This document shows positions 56,853-64,000 of a stretch of 64,000 bases of DNA, piece by piece. Within the stretch, counting starts at the first letter, position 1; each line of letters begins with the position of its first letter. The stretch spans positions 124,001-188,000 of the forward strand of contig JAJPHT010000030.1 of the NCBI GenBank assembly GCA_021325135.1, written 5' to 3'. This DNA is from Pseudomonadota bacterium (GTDB lineage Archaea; Thermoplasmatota; SW-10-69-26; JACQPN01; JAJPHT01). The notes below the pieces were generated by a model. That model was not told the origin of the DNA. It searched no databases and was given only the letters and a program-made list of their open reading frames with translations. Position numbers and translations under genes: made by a program.

Positions 56853-57233
56853 TCACGGCCTCTCGACGCGGCGGATCGGCTCCTTGTCTCCCGCCGCGTC
56901 GATGGCCACGAAGACGCCCGTGACGCGCAGGACCTCGCGCTCGTCCGGGTCGGCGGGGTGCGCCGCGGTGACGCGCAGGTCGATGGCGAGGCTCGTGCGC
57001 CCCACGCGGGCGACGCGGCCGTAGAAGCTCACCATGTCGCCGGGCGCCACGCGGCTCTGGAAGTCGATCTCGGTGAACGCCTTGGTGACCATGTAGCGGT
57101 TCGCCACCTGGCGGCCGGCGTAGATGGCGCCCGCCTCGTCGACCCACGCCATCATGTTGCCGCCCCAGAGGACTCCGGCGTGGCCCGTGTCCTTGATGAG
57201 GCAGAGGCGCCGCGTGATCAGCTCGAACTCCAC
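56853..57233 (-). CDS. Hotdog-fold acyl-CoA thioesterase (YciA-like)
   Basis: 126 residues from GTG. The hotdog pattern VLWGGNMMAWVDEAGAIYAG has the conserved GG and Asp, followed by FTEIDFQSRVAPGDMVSFYG, as in the acyl-CoA hydrolase family. It hydrolyses acyl-CoA thioesters in the cytoplasm. An in-frame ATG at 57,308 would add 25 residues of low-complexity sequence (MEFLWGGAASARAEG). The shorter form matches family length, though the longer cannot be excluded. Confidence 0.85.
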   Translation of the reverse strand: MEFELITRRLCLIKDTGHAGVLWGGNMMAWVDEAGAIYAGRQVANRYMVTKAFTEIDFQSRVAPGDMVSFYGRVARVGRTSLAIDLRVTAAHPADPDEREVLRVTGVFVAIDAAGDKEPIRRVERP

Positions 57234-57420
57234 GCGCGCGGATGCCGCCCCGAGAGGAAAAACCCCCTCGGCGCGCGCCGAAGCGGCGCCGCCCCATAGG
57301 AATTCCATCGGAAGCGGGGGTGGCGATGCTGGGCCTTCGATTGCGCCGATTCGACCAGGGGAAATTGAACATGTATCGATTCTTCGTCCCCGTCTTCTTT
57401 CCCCTGGCGTCTCTTGGGCC

Positions 57421-57430
57421 GATATAAAAG
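57421..57430 (+). promoter_or_regulatory. Strong TATA box of the Lys/Ala-tailed protein gene
   Basis: GATATAAAAG is the best TATA box in the window. Transcription would start near 57,451, leaving a leader of about 30 bases before the ATG at 57,480. This suggests strong expression of the downstream gene. Confidence 0.75.
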
Positions 57431-57479
57431 GACAACCTTATGCACCCTTGGAACGCGTGACGTTTCCACAGGGATTTCC

Positions 57480-57971
57480 ATGCCCTTCCAGAAGGACGGT
57501 TACACGCTGTACAGCCGGACGGTCACCCTGAAGGGCGGCCGCCAGCAGACGATTTACTTCTTCGCGCGCAACAAGCCCAAGTCGGGCTCGCCCGCGGAGC
57601 TCCCCCAGGGCTACGAGGTCGCGACGACCACGCGCACCGGCCTGCCCATCCTGCGCCGCAAGGGCGGCAGCAAGTGGCGCGAGCAGCGCGCCGAGGCCAA
57701 GAAGCGCGCCGCCGAGCGCAAGGCGAAGCGCGAGGCCAAGCGCAAGGCCATGATGGAGGAGCGCAAGGCCCGCGCCAAGGCGCGCCGCGAGGCCGCCAAG
57801 GCCAAGAAGGCCTCCAAGCCCGGCAAGAAGGCGCGCAAGGGCGCCCGCAAGGCCGCCCCCAAGAAGGCCGGCCGCAAGGCGGGCAAGAAGGTCGCCAAGA
57901 AGGCGGGCAAGAAGACCGCCAAGAAGGGCGGCGCCAAGAAGGCCAAGAAGGCCAAGGGCAAGCGCCGCTAA
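57480..57971 (+). CDS. Lys/Ala-rich histone-H1-like probable DNA-binding protein
   Basis: 163 residues. A compact N-terminal domain (~1-62; GYTLYSRTVTLKGGRQQTIY, FFARNKPKSGSPAELPQGYE) is followed by a ~100-residue tail of Lys, Ala and Arg arranged as KKA/KKAGKK repeats, like eukaryotic H1 tails and bacterial H1-like proteins. The tail would bind DNA or RNA non-specifically and could compact the chromosome. The strong promoter fits an abundant protein. A 23-bp palindrome closes the gene. Confidence 0.8.
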   Translation: MPFQKDGYTLYSRTVTLKGGRQQTIYFFARNKPKSGSPAELPQGYEVATTTRTGLPILRRKGGSKWREQRAEAKKRAAERKAKREAKRKAMMEERKARAKARREAAKAKKASKPGKKARKGARKAAPKKAGRKAGKKVAKKAGKKTAKKGGAKKAKKAKGKRR

Positions 57972-57987
57972 GCCTTCCTTCGTTTTG

Positions 57988-58010
57988 GGACGCCCCGGAC
58001 CGGGGCGTCC
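57988..58010 (+). terminator. 23-bp perfect palindrome after the Lys/Ala-tailed protein gene
   Basis: GGACGCCCCGG-A-CCGGGGCGTCC lies 17 bases after the stop, preceded by CGTTTT and followed by CAACAACCTTT. It can form a strong RNA hairpin and also insulate the gene from the TATA box of the subtilase gene at 58,018-58,027. Confidence 0.6.
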
Positions 58011-58047
58011 AACAACCTTTCTATATCGCCTTGCCGACTGCCCGCGC

Positions 58048-59568
58048 ATGCGTGGCCTGGGGTGGCTGGGCGTCCTTCTCCTGCTGGCCTCAGCCCTCCC
58101 CCTCTCGGCCGAGGCGCGCGCCCAGCCCGTCGCCCCCTGGTGGACCGACGTCTCCTTCGACCGCGACCACGACGGGATCGACGACGCCCTCGCCGCCAGG
58201 CTGGGCTCCTCCGACCCGCTCACCGTCCTCGTGGACTACGCCAGCATGCCCACGCCCGGCCAGCGCGCCGCGCTGGACTCCCTGGGCGTGCAGGTGACCA
58301 GCGCCTATGCGCACTTCCCCATCCTCGCCGTCCGCGCGCTCCCCTCACAGGTCCCCGCGCTGCGGGCGCTCCCCGGCGTCGTCATGCTGGAGCACGACGA
58401 CGCGATCTACCGCCTTCTCAAGGACTCGGTCCCCCTCATCGGCGCGCCCACGGTCTGGAAGGACTACGGCGTGACCGGCAAGGGGGAGACCATCGCGATC
58501 CTGGACGACGGCGCCTTCGAGCAGCACCCCGACCTCCAGGGCAAGGTGGAGGCCGACTTCGACGCCGGCTCCCCCAGCACGCCCCTGGGCGGCTCCCCCG
58601 TCACCGTCGTCGCCCCCGCCGGCACGGAGGGGCACGGTACCCACGTCGCGGGCATCGCGGTGGGTGACGGCGCCCAGTCCCAGGGCCTCTACAAGGGCGT
58701 GGCCCCCGACGCGAAGTTCGCCAACGTGAAGGTCTTCAGCGCCGCCAACGCCACCACCTCGGAGCTGGTGCTCCGGGGCCTCGACTGGGTGCTCTCCAAC
58801 GCCAAGGCGCACAACATCCGCATCGCCAGCATGAGCCTGGGCGGCTCCCCCTCCGACGGCAACGACGCCATCTGCCGCGCCGTGGACCACGCCGTGGACG
58901 AGGGGCTCGTCGTCATCGCGGCGGCGGGCAACGCCGGCCCCGACGCCAGCACCATCACGGCCCCCGGCGCCGCCGCCAAGGCCATCACCGTGGGCGCGGT
59001 GGACAAGCAGAAGCGCATCGCGTCCTACTCCAGCCGCGGGCCCACCATCGCGACGAAGCTGCTGAAGCCCGACGTCGTGGCGCCCGGCAGCGACATCACC
59101 AGCGCGGTGCCCCCCTCCACCACCAGCGTGTCGGGCCTCTTCGGCGACCGCTCCGCCGGCTTCTACGGCACCTTGAGCGGCACCAGCATGGCGACGCCCC
59201 ACGTCGCGGGCGTGGCGGCCCTCATGCTGGAGGCCAACCCGGCGCTGACGCCCGCGGACGTGAAGAAGATCATCCTCGTCACGGCGCAGGACCTCGGCCC
59301 CAAGGGGCGCGACAACGACACGGGCTTCGGCTTCGTGAACGCCATCGCCTCCGTCCAGGCCGCCAAGGACCCCACCATCCTCGACCAGCCGCAGTTCGCC
59401 TCGCTCCTCGCGGTCGTCCCCGACGCGCCCCACGAGAGCGCGCTGGACCAATTCCAGTACGACGTGGCCGCCATGATCCGCCAGGGGCAGACCTCGCTCC
59501 TCGTCGCGGTCGCCGTGGGCTCGGTGGGGGCCGTGTTCATGGGCGTGGCCATCGCCCGCAGGAAGTAG
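58048..59568 (+). CDS. Secreted/membrane-anchored subtilisin-like serine protease (S8)
   Basis: 506 residues, ATG ~26 bases after TATA-like TTCTATATCG. A signal peptide (WLGVLLLLASALPLSAEA) is followed by a Ca-loop-like DRDHDGIDD and an inhibitor-like prodomain (~55-120). The catalytic residues are Asp153 (AILDDGAFEQHPDL; DDG instead of the usual DTG/DSG), His196 (GHGTHVAG), Asn295 (AAGNAGP) and Ser380 (SGTSMATPH), so the protease should be active. A C-terminal helix (SLLVAVAVGSVGAVFMGVAI) with basic RRK anchors it outside the cell. Probably degrades external proteins. Confidence 0.93.
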   Translation: MRGLGWLGVLLLLASALPLSAEARAQPVAPWWTDVSFDRDHDGIDDALAARLGSSDPLTVLVDYASMPTPGQRAALDSLGVQVTSAYAHFPILAVRALPSQVPALRALPGVVMLEHDDAIYRLLKDSVPLIGAPTVWKDYGVTGKGETIAILDDGAFEQHPDLQGKVEADFDAGSPSTPLGGSPVTVVAPAGTEGHGTHVAGIAVGDGAQSQGLYKGVAPDAKFANVKVFSAANATTSELVLRGLDWVLSNAKAHNIRIASMSLGGSPSDGNDAICRAVDHAVDEGLVVIAAAGNAGPDASTITAPGAAAKAITVGAVDKQKRIASYSSRGPTIATKLLKPDVVAPGSDITSAVPPSTTSVSGLFGDRSAGFYGTLSGTSMATPHVAGVAALMLEANPALTPADVKKIILVTAQDLGPKGRDNDTGFGFVNAIASVQAAKDPTILDQPQFASLLAVVPDAPHESALDQFQYDVAAMIRQGQTSLLVAVAVGSVGAVFMGVAIARRK

Positions 59569-59619
59569 GAGCGATATCGGTCGCGGCGGCGCTGCGCCCC
59601 CCCCCCGGAACCCCCCGCT

Positions 59620-60165
59620 TCAGGACCACTTGATCGAGCACCCGATGGCCCACGTCTGGTCGCGCTTGGGAGGTCGTCCCGCCAGCAGCGCGTCGACCAC
59701 GTCGGGGAGATATCGTTCCTTGACCTTGGTCCCCTCGCGGTCGTCGTCGAAGCGCCCCTGATAGCAGAGGTGGAAGCCCGAGTCGAACACGAGGAAGTGG
59801 GGCGTGCACTGCGCGCCGTAGAGCGTGGCCGCGCTCTGGTTCGCGTCGCGGAGGTAGGGGAAGGGGTAGCCCTGCTCCTGGGCGCGGGCCACCATGTGGT
59901 CGAGGGAGTCCTCGGGGTAGTTCGGCTCGTCGTTGCTGTTGATGGCGACGACGCCCACGCCGCGCTTGCGCGCCTCGTCCGCCCATTCCACGAAGCGCCG
60001 CTCGTAGCTGCGCACGTAGGGGCAGTGGTTGCACCAGAACGCGACGACGAGGGCCTTGCTCCCCGCGAAGTCCGAGAGGGCGATGCGCCGGCCATCGACG
60101 TTGGGCAAGTCGAAGGGGGGCGCGCGCTCGCCGGTCTTGAGCTTGTAGCCACCGCTGACTTCCAT
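59620..60165 (-). CDS. Thioredoxin-fold redoxin (AhpC/TSA-Redoxin type)
   Basis: 181 residues from MEVSGGYKLKTGERAPPFDL. The peroxiredoxin/TlpA-like pattern of PPFDLPNVDGRRIALSDFAG is followed by FWCNHCPYVRSYE with two Cys in a CNHC arrangement, as in the redoxin family that includes DUF953/YyaL-type proteins. It acts in thiol-disulphide exchange or peroxide reduction in the cytoplasm. Three other Cys occur downstream (AQCTPHFL, HLCYQ, IGCSIKW). Confidence 0.85.
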   Translation of the reverse strand: MEVSGGYKLKTGERAPPFDLPNVDGRRIALSDFAGSKALVVAFWCNHCPYVRSYERRFVEWADEARKRGVGVVAINSNDEPNYPEDSLDHMVARAQEQGYPFPYLRDANQSAATLYGAQCTPHFLVFDSGFHLCYQGRFDDDREGTKVKERYLPDVVDALLAGRPPKRDQTWAIGCSIKWS

Positions 60166-60203
60166 GCGCGGAGCCACGCGTCGCGAGGGCAAGAGCGTGG
60201 CGG

Positions 60204-60884
60204 TCAGGAGGGGCCGTCCAGCAGGCGGGCGATCCAGCCGGGGTCGAGGCTCAGGCGCGCCCGTCCGGGGTCGTCCACCTCGTCGAGGATGGCGTCGAGG
60301 TCGCCCCCCTCGCGCATGAGGGCGTTCATGCGCATCAGGTGGATCGCAAGGAACGCCAGCACGGCGACGAGGAGCGCGCCGTAGGCGACGCCCGCCCACG
60401 CGCGCCACGCCCAGAGGCGGGCGGCGCCCTCGTACCCGCCGGCGAGGTAGGCCGCGACGAGGACGCCGTAGCCCAGCCACGAGGCCGCGACGGTGGGCGG
60501 GACGCGCCGCGCGAAGGGGCTCTTGCGGTCCTTGAGGCGCCAGAGCTTCGCGGCCGTCCCCGACTCCCACAGGAGGGCGCGCGCCCCGAGGCGGGCGTTG
60601 ACGCGGCGCTCCAACCGCTCCAGGTGCTTGCCCATGATGAGCGTCTGCGCGCCGTCGTTGAGGAAGAGCATCGCGAAGGTGACGCTCAGGAGCGGCGCCG
60701 CGAGCAGCGTCAGGTCCGTGACCACGGGGAGGCCCAGCTGCGTCGCGACCGCGAAGGCCGAGAGCACGCCCACCATGACGACGTAGTGCTGGCGCATGCT
60801 CGACTTGTGGAGGCGGATCTCCTCCCGCAGCGCGTCGTACTCGTGGAGCATCGCCTCGACGGCGTCATCCCCCATGCCTCGCAC
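60204..60884 (-). CDS. Membrane protein of unknown function
   Basis: 226 residues; a second Met (MGDDAVEAML) nine bases in may be the start. An N-terminal amphipathic helix (LHEYDALREEIRLHKSSMRQ) leads to about four transmembrane segments (VVMVGVLSAFAVATQLG, LLAAPLLSVTFAMLFLND, SWLGYGVLVAAYLAGG, GVAYGALLVAVLAFLAIHLM). The layout resembles small membrane proteins that sense membrane state, but no family is recognised. Confidence 0.7.
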   Translation of the reverse strand: MRGMGDDAVEAMLHEYDALREEIRLHKSSMRQHYVVMVGVLSAFAVATQLGLPVVTDLTLLAAPLLSVTFAMLFLNDGAQTLIMGKHLERLERRVNARLGARALLWESGTAAKLWRLKDRKSPFARRVPPTVAASWLGYGVLVAAYLAGGYEGAARLWAWRAWAGVAYGALLVAVLAFLAIHLMRMNALMREGGDLDAILDEVDDPGRARLSLDPGWIARLLDGPS

Positions 60885-60921
60885 CCTCTGGCCACGTCGA
60901 CGCGGTGCGCCTACTTCACGG

Positions 60922-61173
60922 TTACCCGGGCTGCGCGCCCACGGCGTCCGCGACGGCGCGGTCCAGCAGCGCCCGGACCGCAGGCTTCGCCAGCGCGCCC
61001 TCCGCCCACGACTCGTCGCCCGAGTAGTCCGCGAACGTCTCGCCGGGGAGCGCCCACGCGCCCTGCTCCAGCGCGGCGAGGAGGCGCTCCTTGGTCGTGG
61101 GGAGCGGCTTGCGCGGCGCGAGGGCCGCCGCCACGCGGGGCATCGCGGTGCGGAAGAGGACGCCCACCAGCAC
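60922..61173 (-). CDS. Small hypothetical protein (possible CTGA-coupled start)
   Basis: 83 residues from the first GTG (VLVGVLFRTAMPRVAAALAP). A CTG overlapping the upstream TGA (CTGA at 61,197-61,194) is in frame eight codons earlier and could be the real start. The C-terminal half is helical and acidic (TTKERLLAALEQGAWALPGE, FADYSGDESWAEGALAKPAV). No family recognised. It fills the gap behind the Cys-cluster protein gene and probably shares its transcript. Confidence 0.6.
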   Translation of the reverse strand: MLVGVLFRTAMPRVAAALAPRKPLPTTKERLLAALEQGAWALPGETFADYSGDESWAEGALAKPAVRALLDRAVADAVGAQPG

Positions 61174-61193
61174 GACGCGCGCCTGCGCGTCCT

Positions 61194-62315
61194 TCAGAGG
61201 ATCGCCCCCAGCGTGGGCAGCGAGTGGAAGCTCGTCTCGTAGGCGGAGACGGCGCGCCGGGCCAGCGCGGCGTCGATCTCCTCCGCGCCGGCCTCCGCGC
61301 CAAGCAGGCCCGCGCGGAGGACCACCTGGAGCGCGGCCTCGCCCAGCACGCGGGCGTAGGCGGCGGGGAGCGTCGCCTGATAGCCCGACGCGTCCACGAG
61401 CCACGCCGCGGCGCCCTCCGCGTGGTCGCGCCCGCAGAGCCTCGCGAGGTAGGACGCGAGCGTCGCGCTGGCCTCCTCGCTCCAGTCCAGGGGCAGGCTG
61501 TCGAGGGCGAGGCGGCTCTCGCGCGGGCCGCGGGTGAGGAGGACCTCGGAGCCGCGCACGCGCGCCTGCGTCCACGCGAAGCCGGCGGGCTCCACCCAGA
61601 GCACGGTCTCCGGCTCGTCGAAGGCGTCGGCCGCGGCGTCCGGGAGCAGGTCGTCGAGCCCCGCCTCGGCCTCGGCGTCGAAGAGGCGCGACACGGCGTC
61701 GGGCGCGTCGAGGAGGAGGTCGCCCTCCGCGAGCCCCGCGAAGAAGGCGGGCAGCATGGGCGGGCGCGCCAGCGCGGCGACGTGCGGCAGGAACGCGCCG
61801 CGCAGCTTGTCGGGCGGCGCGTGGACGCCCCACTCTTTCATGCGGCGGTCGAACTCGGCGAACGTCTCCTTCGCGCGCTGCGCCTGCTCCGCCGCGCCGG
61901 GCTGCGCAAGGGCCAGCTCCGCCGCCCGCCGCGCGCCGTCCTCGGCCCGGCTCGCCACGCCGAAGGGGTGCCTCGCGTCGCCGTCCGTGTCGGGCTCGTC
62001 GGCCCGGTGCGCCTCCGCGACGCCGGGGCACGCCAGCGTGACCGACACCTGGATGCGCCGCCCCGCGTGGACCTGGTACGGGTAGAGGTGGCACACGCTG
62101 GGGCGTGCCTCGTACACGCCGCACGCGCGGTCCTCGCGCAGCGCGCCGCAGGCGGGCCCCTTCATCGGGATGCGCAGCGTGCCGTCCGCGGCCTTGACGA
62201 CGAGGGGGCCCAGCGGGCTCCGCTCGTGGGGCAGCACCAGCGGCGTCGCGGTGCAGCAGAACCCACAGCCGGGCTGGCACTCGAAGGTGAGCCCCTTGGC
62301 GTCCGCGACGTTCAC
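61194..62315 (-). CDS. Cys-cluster (YkgJ/PF03692-type) metal-binding protein
   Basis: 373 residues from GTG. The N-terminal CxxxCGxCC motif (FECQPGCGFCCTATP), PACGALREDRACGVYEARPS with VCHLYPYQV and ACPG are the Cys set of the YkgJ family, thought to bind a metal such as iron or zinc. Residues ~130-373 are Ala/Asp/Arg-rich, mostly helical and unrecognised. A TATA-like CCTTTCATG ~28 bases upstream supports the start. Role unknown; family members often sit in metal or cell-wall pathways. Confidence 0.82.
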   Translation of the reverse strand: MNVADAKGLTFECQPGCGFCCTATPLVLPHERSPLGPLVVKAADGTLRIPMKGPACGALREDRACGVYEARPSVCHLYPYQVHAGRRIQVSVTLACPGVAEAHRADEPDTDGDARHPFGVASRAEDGARRAAELALAQPGAAEQAQRAKETFAEFDRRMKEWGVHAPPDKLRGAFLPHVAALARPPMLPAFFAGLAEGDLLLDAPDAVSRLFDAEAEAGLDDLLPDAAADAFDEPETVLWVEPAGFAWTQARVRGSEVLLTRGPRESRLALDSLPLDWSEEASATLASYLARLCGRDHAEGAAAWLVDASGYQATLPAAYARVLGEAALQVVLRAGLLGAEAGAEEIDAALARRAVSAYETSFHSLPTLGAIL

Positions 62316-62394
62316 GGCCGCCCCACGGCGCTTCCCCCATGAAAGGGCTCCGCCATGGAAAAACGCCTAAGCCAAGCCCGGCTGGTGGAGGAGG

Positions 62395-64000
62395 CATGGC
62401 CGACATCCACGGCGGCAAGCACGTCGCCCGCGCCCTCAAGGACGAGGGCGTCACGCACATCTTCACCCTCTGCGGCGGCCACATCATGCCCATCTACGAG
62501 GGGTGCCTCGACGAGGGCATCCGCGTCGTCGACGTGCGCCACGAGCAGGCCGCCGTCATGGCCGCCGACGCCGTGACGCGCCTCACCCGCAACCCGGGCG
62601 TCGCCGCCGTCACCGCGGGCCCCGGCGTCATGAACGGCGTGACCGGCGTCGCCAACGCCCGCGCCGCGGACTCGCCCGTCGTCGTGCTGGGCGGGCAGAG
62701 CGACTTCGCGCGCTTCGGGCAGGGCGCGCTCCAGGAGGGCCCGCAGGCGTCCGTGCTCGCGCCGCTGTGCAAGTGGACCGCCTCGTGCTACGAGTCGCGG
62801 CTCCTCCAGGACTACGTGCACACCGCGTTCCGCGAGGCCACGAGCCCCCGCGCGGGCCCCGCCTTCCTGGAGGTGCCCTGGGACGTGCTCTTCGCCGAGT
62901 CGCCCGAGCCCGTCTACCCCCGGGGCCGCCAGCGCGTGCCGTTCCGCGCGACGCCCGAGGACGTGGACCTGCGCCGCGCGGCCGACCTCCTCGCGCAGGC
63001 GCAGCGGCCCGTCGTCGTCGCGGGCTCCGGCGTCTGGTGGGGCCACGGCGAGAACGCGCTGAAGGCGCTCGCAGAACGCTATCAGGCCCCGGTCTACCTC
63101 AACGGCCTCGCCCGCGGCATGCTGCCGCGCAGCCACAGGCACTTCCTCGTCCACTCGCGCGGCAAGGCCCTGGCCGAGGCCGACGTCGTGCTGGACCTCG
63201 CGACGCCCTTCGACTTCCGCATGAGCTTCGGCGAGGGCGTGAACCCCGACGCGGCCATCATCCACGCCGACACCACCGCGGCCGCGCTGGGCCGGCGCCC
63301 CGTGGAGGTCGGCCTCGTGGGGAGCCTCGGCCTCACGCTGGAGGGCCTGCACGCGCTCCTCCACGGCCGCCCGCAGCCCGACCGCGCCGCGTGGCTTGCC
63401 CAGCTTCGCCGCCACGACGAGAAAAAGATCGCCGAGAACGAGGCCGCCATGGCCGAAGGGGGCGACCCCATGCACGCCCTCGCCATGCTCAAGGGCCTCA
63501 ACGACGCCATCGACGAGGACACGCTGGTGGTGGGCGACGGGGGCAACATCGTCGCGCTGGCGGGCAAGGTGCTGGAGGTCTCGCAGCCGGGCCACTGGCT
63601 GGACCCCGGCCCCTACGGCACGCTGGGCGTCGGCCTCCCCTTCGCCATGGCCGCGAAGCTCGTCCATCCCGCCAAGAAGGTCCTCGTGCTCTCGGGCGAC
63701 GGCGCGTTCGGCCTCAACGGCATGGAGATCGAGTCGTGCGCGAGGCAGGGCATCCCGGTCACGGTCGTCGTCGCCAACGACGGCGCGTGGAACCAGATCC
63801 GCGACCCGCAGCTCACCTTCTACGGCGAGGAGCGCGCCGTCGCGACGGGGCTCTCCCAGAAGGTCCGCCACGACCAGATCGCCCTCGCGTGCGGCGGGCA
63901 CGGCGAGCGCGTCGTGGACGCCAAGGAGGTGGCGCCCGCCATCGAGCGCGCCTTCGCCAGCGGCAAGGCCGCGGTGGTGGACGTCGTCATCGACCGCGCC
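62395..64000 (+). CDS. ThDP-dependent enzyme, acetolactate-synthase-like (C-terminus beyond window)
   Basis: 535 codons read to the edge with no stop, close to the family's ~550. The start ATG has GGAGGAG just upstream. The N-terminal ThDP domain has the catalytic Glu near residue 50 (RHEQAAVMAADA) and GPGVMNGVTGVANA. The middle domain is typical. The cofactor-binding motif is GDGAFGLNGMEIESCARQGI to AND (~430-460; GDG...N). It belongs to the large family of acetolactate synthase, oxalyl-CoA decarboxylase and glyoxylate carboligase enzymes; which reaction it catalyses is not decided from sequence. Confidence 0.88.

Overview
The window looks like chromosomal DNA of a very GC-rich archaeon. Many start codons (ATG, GTG, TTG) lie about 26-30 bases downstream of a TATA-like box, which fits leaderless archaeal transcription. 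The signal peptidase I has the archaeal Ser/His arrangement. Other typical genes are an Lrp/AsnC regulator, a membrane-bound winged-helix regulator, lipobox lipoproteins and dolichyl-phosphate-type glycosyltransferases. A high-GC member of the Thermoplasmatota is my best guess, but this is an inference from gene style and no rRNA is present.

Bases 1 to about 32,300 look like one end of an integrated mobile element, less GC-extreme to the eye than the rest. Its core is a block of twelve minus-strand genes (22,629 down past base 1), mostly overlapping or a few bases apart. The block runs from two small membrane proteins through three large polytopic proteins with long cytoplasmic coiled-coil or basic domains (two share a transmembrane module), a small HEFTE-motif protein, a lipoprotein and two membrane proteins with large ectodomains. 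It ends in a secreted giant of more than 2,300 residues. The giant has a signal peptide, Ig-like regions, a discoidin-like domain, a LamG domain and two fields of strictly 18-residue coiled-coil repeats, each carrying an N-glycosylation sequon. I read this as an undescribed envelope-spanning surface machine with a glycosylated stalk and adhesin. No ATPase of a secretion or conjugation system is in view.

A control and maintenance module follows (23,088-32,236): a Ser/Thr protein kinase, two zinc-ribbon or Cys-rich proteins, winged-helix proteins, a ParB with a cluster of parS-like palindromes upstream, two small plus-strand genes, and a tyrosine recombinase coupled to a small coiled-coil partner. 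No ParA and no att site could be identified.

From about 32,700 the DNA is ordinary host chromosome. It carries a small secreted protein, a SnoaL-like protein, a CPA1 antiporter, a secreted S15/CocE hydrolase, a lipoprotein, a surface phospholipase-D protein with a PGA-CTERM-like tail, signal peptidase I overlapping thioredoxin reductase, a membrane-bound double-HTH regulator, methylmalonyl-CoA epimerase, and an Lrp regulator behind a dyad-rich region containing a 54-bp perfect palindrome. Next is a surface-glycan cluster (47,403-56,672): GT2 and GT4 glycosyltransferases, an oligosaccharyltransferase-like membrane protein, a flippase, an alkaline-phosphatase-fold enzyme and a nucleotidyltransferase. 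This cluster could supply the glycan that the element's sequon-rich fibre would need. The window ends with a thioesterase, a Lys/Ala-tailed probable DNA-binding protein, a subtilase, a thioredoxin-fold protein, a membrane protein, a YkgJ-type Cys-cluster protein and a ThDP enzyme running off the end. The hexamer GATATC occurs 11 times between 39.7 and 59.7 kb but was not noticed in the element.
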